Shown piece after piece: positions 59,994 to 64,000 of a stretch of 64,000 nt of DNA. The position numbers were made by a program, and so were the translations under genes. The DNA is taken from assembly GCA_963854735.1 (NCBI GenBank), contig OY978109.1, forward strand, positions 310,001-374,000, in the 5' to 3' direction. This DNA comes from Marvania coccoides. Taxonomy: Eukaryota > Chlorophyta > Trebouxiophyceae > Chlorellales > Chlorellaceae. Within the stretch, counting starts at the first letter, position 1. Each line of letters opens with the position of its first letter. The notes beneath the pieces are model-generated. The model was not told the origin of the DNA. It was given only the letters and a program-made list of their open reading frames with translations, and searched no databases.

Positions 59994-60793
59994 TTTGAAG
60001 AGTTTTCAGTGAAGAGGGGTACCACGGATGCTGTCAAGGGATATATAATGCGATTTCAAAGTCAAATTGGGGTGCCAAAAATATTCGATCACAGTTTGGT
60101 GTTCTCGAAGCGATCGCACCAAAAATCGAATCTTTCTAAGCTATAATTAAAGGTAATAAAATTTCAGCTCAGATTCAGGGCAAAAATCGCTGGGGAGAAG
60201 CAAAGTGATGCATATATTCGCAATTGATTCCACCCAAAAATGCTCTCGGTCAACGTCCTTTCTTTCCAGTACAGCCGTTGACTGTACCGCAGAAAAAGCT
60301 CACGCGGCTATGCTACCATGACAATCTAAGTTGCAAATGAATTTCATAAGGTGCCTTGCTGTCATAAATTTTGCCGCGGCCATAAAATCTCATTGCTCTT
60401 TGTTTTGATATTTCAAGATAAGCTAGCCGAGTTATTATGCCTTCATACATCCTCTTGTAACCTGTAAACCTTGGGGTAGTCCAGTTCTCCCTCCCTCCAC
60501 TCAGCACTCGTCCACGGTGGCCACTCCCCCTCCCACTAATGGCACAGTCCCGCGTATTCGAAATCGCGTGCACTGCCCAATTGCTGGAAATTATGCGATT
60601 TCTCACCCATCCATCCTTGCAATAAACTATCTTAATCGCGCACCCTTCCCTCTGCACCGCTGTTTCCAACGTTGAAAACAGCGACGCGATAATGCCACTG
60701 AAGTTCTCATAGTCTACGCGGTCTCCACCACGCAGTTCCTGTGCCTCGGTAAGTGGTATACTGGTCCTGAGTATGACTGAGACGACAAACGGA
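59994..60793. other. Intergenic, with an unassigned 164-codon open frame
   Basis: Contains the BTA1 promoter. An open frame on the minus strand (60807-60313) starts from a non-ATG codon, overlaps the end of the LRR-FHA gene and has no recognised domain. It is noted but not called as a gene. Confidence 0.4.
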
Positions 60794-62590
60794 TTATGAG
60801 CGCGCAAGTCTCCTAGCGGAACTTTTATTGCCGCTGCCCACCCTCGGGGGGTGGGCTCCTGCGCCTGACTCGGGAGGCTCCGCCAGCCAATCGTCGTTCA
60901 AGCGCAGATACTCCAGGCGTGGCAAGCGCAGCAGCGCGGCAGCGTCGCTGTGAGCGGCGGCAGCGGTCTCTACCCGATATTCTAGAGGATACGCGTGGGT
61001 GCTCGTTTCCTCGGTAAGGCAAACCTCCCAGTTGTTTTGTATCCACTGCGGAATGCCCCTCACCAGGCGAGTCCACTGCGGGCCTGCCGCCGGGTCTCGG
61101 ATGAAGGTACCATTGGTGCTGTAGTCAGCAATGTACCACATGTCGTGCTGCAATACAATAGGAATACAAAACAAACAAAATGCAAGTTTAGACTCCGCAC
61201 AAAGACAGCAACAATGGCAATACAGCAGAGGGGCAAGCTTGGTCCTAACAATGAAGTAAGGAGCCTACCGTCGCACATGGAATGGCTAATAGTTAGATAG
61301 GAATGCTGGATGTGTATGGGCGTTGAAGCATTCATTTCAACTGGGAGGAAACACTGTACAATCTATGCAAATAACAAAAATGAAAAAAATAACGGTGCAC
61401 TTTAAATATGTGCATTCCCTACCTGGTCTGAGTAGGCAATTTCGCAGCCAGGAGCTGTAATGCAGCATCTCACTGTAAATCTTACCGTTTGCGGGCGGCC
61501 ACCCCGTAACGTCGCGTCCCAGCCACGTGCCACGCTCTCTGAGGAAAACATCGCAGTTGCCGACGTTGCCAAGTTGCGCCCCGCGCTGCGCCATGGCCTG
61601 GCTGGTGGCCACCAGCTTGCAAAAACCTCCAGACAGCGCTAGAAGGTGCACGCCGAGGTGCCTGAGGTTTGCGAGAGCGGTGACCCCTGGAGGCAGGGTC
61701 GCAAAGCTATCGACCTCGCTTTGAGGCGGTAGACCGCCGGGGGGCGCGGTCAGAGGCTGCATGATGACGCGAAATGTCGAGGACGTGAAGGCTCGTGACC
61801 TTTGCAATGACCGACAGCGCCTTCATTCGAAGCTGTGGCAGCGGTGAAGCAGGAGCGCAGCTCCAGCTGGCGCAGGCTGCGCAGGTGCAGCAGCGGCGAA
61901 AAGAAGACATTGGAGGGTAGCGTCAAGACGGTGTGTCGTTCGAAAACCAAGTTTTGCAGCGCATGCGGCAGGTTGATTGGTAGAAAGCTGGAAAATTCGG
62001 TGAAGTGGAGGTACGTTATTTGGCTACTCCAGATATGATGGAAAGGGCTGAGCACCTCCCGAGCGGCGGGGTGGTCTCAGACCAGGCTGGAAACCGCGGG
62101 GTGGTCCGGAAACCGCCTGCAGCTGCCGCAGCACGGTGAGAGACGTCACCGCTTCGTTCAAGACCCCCATTTTCAAATATTATTGCTGGGCGGCAATCTT
62201 TTGGCAGCTGGAGTCACCGGATTTAATGCGAGGCACTCTGAAGCGCCGTGCAAAAGCGCTGAAGGACTGTAACCGCTGGAAATCTCGCTTGAGGTTTTTG
62301 GTGTCCTTGTGTTGGAAGCTGAGCGTTGGGAACAGCTGTGGATGGCGGAGAAAGTGAGAGCGAAGAGCGGAGCATGTGCTTGCACAAGCCACCCTACGTA
62401 GTATATACGAAGTGAAAAAATTCGGTTAGAAGATTACGGGTTTATGGTTTAGGAGAGAAAAAACAGAGAGAGACGTGCCTGTCACGGAGCTCAAGCTTGG
62501 CAAATATTTTGGCAAGGGATGGAATTTCTGAACTGTGGTGCCTCACGTCGCAGAGCTCGATTATAGGCGAGCACGCCAGCATCGTGTATT
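60794..62590 (-). CDS. LRR-FHA domain protein (5' part uncertain)
   Basis: Well-supported 3' exons: up to 61486 (from about 61800), 61454-61423 and 61147-60794 (stop). Together they form an FHA-like core: GTWLGRDVTGWPPANAPGCE, then IAYSDQ|HDMWYIADYSTNGTFIRD, a phosphothreonine-peptide binding fold. Between the first two of these exons is a 31-nt intron (61455-61485, gtaaga...acag), needed to keep the FHA frame. Upstream are leucine-rich segments (LPPGVTALANLRHLGVHLLAL; LLHLRSLRQLELRSC; ALQNLVFERHTVLTLP) to about 62055, and further possible exons at about 62170-62100 and 62580-62465. I could not join these in phase, so the 5' half may be mis-split or broken. The last large intron (61148-61422) holds a dispersed element. 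Confidence 0.55.
61185..61285 (-). repeat. Dispersed intronic element, copy E (long form)
   Basis: In the gene sense: AGCCATTCCATG, AGGCTCCTTACTTCATTGTT, ATTGTTGCTG and TTTGTGCGGAGTCTAAACTT. Blocks match copy D in order, and its 3' end matches copy B (TTTTGTGCGGACTTTAAACC). Confidence 0.75.
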
Positions 62591-62868
62591 TTAATAATTT
62601 AGAAATTGTTTATTTGGCAGGGAAACAAGTCTGAGTGCTGCGAAAATCTGCTTGGTTTTTTCTTTGCACAAAACAAAAACGAGGCAGGCATGACAAGAAA
62701 CTGAATTATGACCAACGCACCATGTACATCCGCATCTCTCCTTACTAGCGGCGACAGCCTTCTCCAGTGCTGGCAGGCAAGCCCTCCCCTGTGCACCCGT
62801 CCCGATGCAACCTAAGCTTTTAATTACAATAAAAAAAATCACGGTCATCTCAAAATTAATTTCATCTC

Positions 62869-64000
62869 TCACACGGCCATCGCTTCCAGCGCCTGGCGCG
62901 CCTCGGCCACCGCCGCCTTCACCGCCGCCGCGTCTCCGCTCCTCGCCGCAGCCACCACCCTCCTCCGCACAGCCTCCAGCGCCTCCTCTCCCTCTCCTTC
63001 TCCCTCCTCGTCCACCTCCATCGCCGCCACTGCGTCCACCCCCAGAGGCAGCTCTCTCAGCCCAGCCACCCCCCTTTCAGCTGCGCGCTCACTCACCAAA
63101 GCCGCCCGGCGCACCACGCGCTCAGGGAGCCCCGCCAGGCGCGCCACGTTGACGCCGTACGACTTGGGGCACGCGCCGTCGGTGATTCGGTACAAAAATG
63201 TGACGTGATCCACGCCGCCGCTTTCTTCTGCCGCCGTCACCGCACAGGCCATGTGCTTGATCGCCACGGCGGGGTCGTCGGCGTGGGAGTCGGAGATGTG
63301 GTGGTAGTGCGTGGCAAACACCCCGCGGCACCGCACGGAGCCCGCCAAGTGGTCCAGCACCGCCGCGGCGATGGCGGCGCCGTCGGTCGTTGCGGTGCCC
63401 CTGCCGAGCTCGTCCAGCGCCACCAGCGAGTGGCGCGTCGCGGATGCCAGCGCCGCGGCCGTCTCCGACAGCTCCACGAAGAACGTCGACTGCCCCAGCA
63501 TGATGCGGTCGCGGGCGCCCATGCGCACAAATGCAGCGTCAACCGGCGTCAGCTCCAGGCTCTCCGCGGGGACCCACGCCCCCACCTGCGCTGCCACCGC
63601 CGCTAGGCACACCTGCCGCATTAGCGTGGACTTGCCGCCCATGTTTGGGCCGGTCAGGACCACAAATGGCGGGGCGGAGTCGCCGCCCAAAACCACGTCG
63701 TTCGGGACGAACGCGCCGCCGGAACCGGCCACGCCCGCCGGGTGACGCAGCCCCGTGGCTCGCAGCACCGGGGGGGAGGCTGCAGCCCAGGGCAGGATGG
63801 TGGGCCGCGACATCGGGGCAGCGCCGCTGGCGGCGGCCACCGCCAAGCTCATCAGCGCGTCCAGCGTGGCGGTGGCGTCCACCGCGGCGGTCCAGACGGC
63901 GGAGTGTTCGGCGAAGCCGCGCAGGATGGAGCGCAGGATGCCCGACTGCGCTCTTTCTTTGGCGTCCAGAGCGGCCTCGCGGTCGGCCACCAAGGAGCGG
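62869..64000 (-). CDS. MSH6: MSH6, MutS homologue (3' part, truncated by window)
   Basis: Mismatch-repair ATPase that pairs with MSH2 to recognise base mismatches. About 374 C-terminal residues are visible and the frame runs off the right edge; the N-terminal mismatch-binding domains lie outside. ATPase motifs: Walker A LTGPNMGGKSTLMRQVCLAA, the signature FFVELSETAAAL and Walker B DELGRGTATTDGAAIA, then GVFATHYHHI. ACPKSYGVNVARLAGLP is typical of MSH6. The C-terminus ends in an Ala/Glu-rich helical tail. Confidence 0.93.
   Translation of the reverse strand, partial: RSLVADREAALDAKERAQSGILRSILRGFAEHSAVWTAAVDATATLDALMSLAVAAASGAAPMSRPTILPWAAASPPVLRATGLRHPAGVAGSGGAFVPNDVVLGGDSAPPFVVLTGPNMGGKSTLMRQVCLAAVAAQVGAWVPAESLELTPVDAAFVRMGARDRIMLGQSTFFVELSETAAALASATRHSLVALDELGRGTATTDGAAIAAAVLDHLAGSVRCRGVFATHYHHISDSHADDPAVAIKHMACAVTAAEESGGVDHVTFLYRITDGACPKSYGVNVARLAGLPERVVRRAALVSERAAERGVAGLRELPLGVDAVAAMEVDEEGEGEGEEALEAVRRRVVAAARSGDAAAVKAAVAEARQALEAMAV

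Noticed and set aside
60313..60807. 164-codon minus-strand open frame
   Set aside because: Begins at a non-ATG codon, overlaps the LRR-FHA stop, and shows no recognisable domain. It could be a relic but cannot be supported.

Overview
This window is nuclear DNA from a green alga. The evidence is three SBP-box transcription factor genes (a family confined to green plants and algae), a plant-type allantoin synthase, a plant-type Fpg DNA glycosylase, a hydroxyproline O-arabinosyltransferase, a BTA1 betaine-lipid synthase and a probable plastid ThiC. A DRC11 (IQ/AAA, nexin-dynein regulatory complex) gene implies that the organism makes motile cilia at some stage. Coding exons are GC-rich and alanine/proline-rich, while introns and intergenic DNA are AT-rich. 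I do not name the genus. Most gene models were built by hand from reading frame, splice signals and family similarity recalled from memory; no alignment was run.

Layout. 0.6-9.8 kb: three tandem minus-strand SBP-box genes sharing the same two phase-0 intron positions. 10.1-12.0 kb: amino-acid transporter (minus). 12.5-13.5 kb: unresolved minus-strand gene. 13.7-17.4 kb: allantoin synthase (plus), whose 2.28-kb third intron holds an entire CDC20 gene on the opposite strand. 17.6-19.8 kb: F-BAR/PH-like gene. 20.3-21.7 kb: two decayed ankyrin-repeat copies. 22.1-23.9 kb: putative organellar helical-repeat protein (minus). 24.7-29.8 kb: three tandem SGNH/GDSL hydrolases (plus), the first with a frameshift in a C12 run. 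30.4-33.6 kb: voltage-gated K+ channel with cyclic-nucleotide-binding-type C-terminus (minus). 34.3-34.8 kb: large near-palindromic inverted duplication. 35.2-37.3 kb: ThiC (plus). 37.8-39.7 kb: DEK_C protein with four PC4 repeats (minus). 40.1-41.8 kb: Fpg (plus). 42.2-44.1 kb: HPAT (minus), divergent from mitochondrial ferredoxin at 44.4-45.1 kb. 45.7-47.4 kb: glucokinase (minus). 47.7-48.5 kb: TIM23 (plus). 48.7-51.5 kb: DRC11 (minus). 52.3-53.7 kb: sulfotransferase (minus). 54.3-55.9 kb: LRR/F-box-like (minus). 57.0-60.0 kb: BTA1 (minus). 60.8-62.6 kb: LRR-FHA gene (minus). 62.9-64.0 kb: 3' part of MSH6 (minus, runs off the window).

The genes are ordinary eukaryotic single-gene units and not an operon-like system. 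Urate breakdown, the cell cycle, thiamine synthesis, betaine lipids, DNA repair and organelle import are neighbours by position only. The least expected signals are structural: a dispersed element found five times, always within an intron or probable intron and always in the sense orientation of its host gene (introner- or SINE-like); about one GC-AG intron in ten; a long hairpin-forming inverted duplication; the nested CDC20; the four-PC4 protein; and SBP domains with a zinc-ligand His replaced by Gln.
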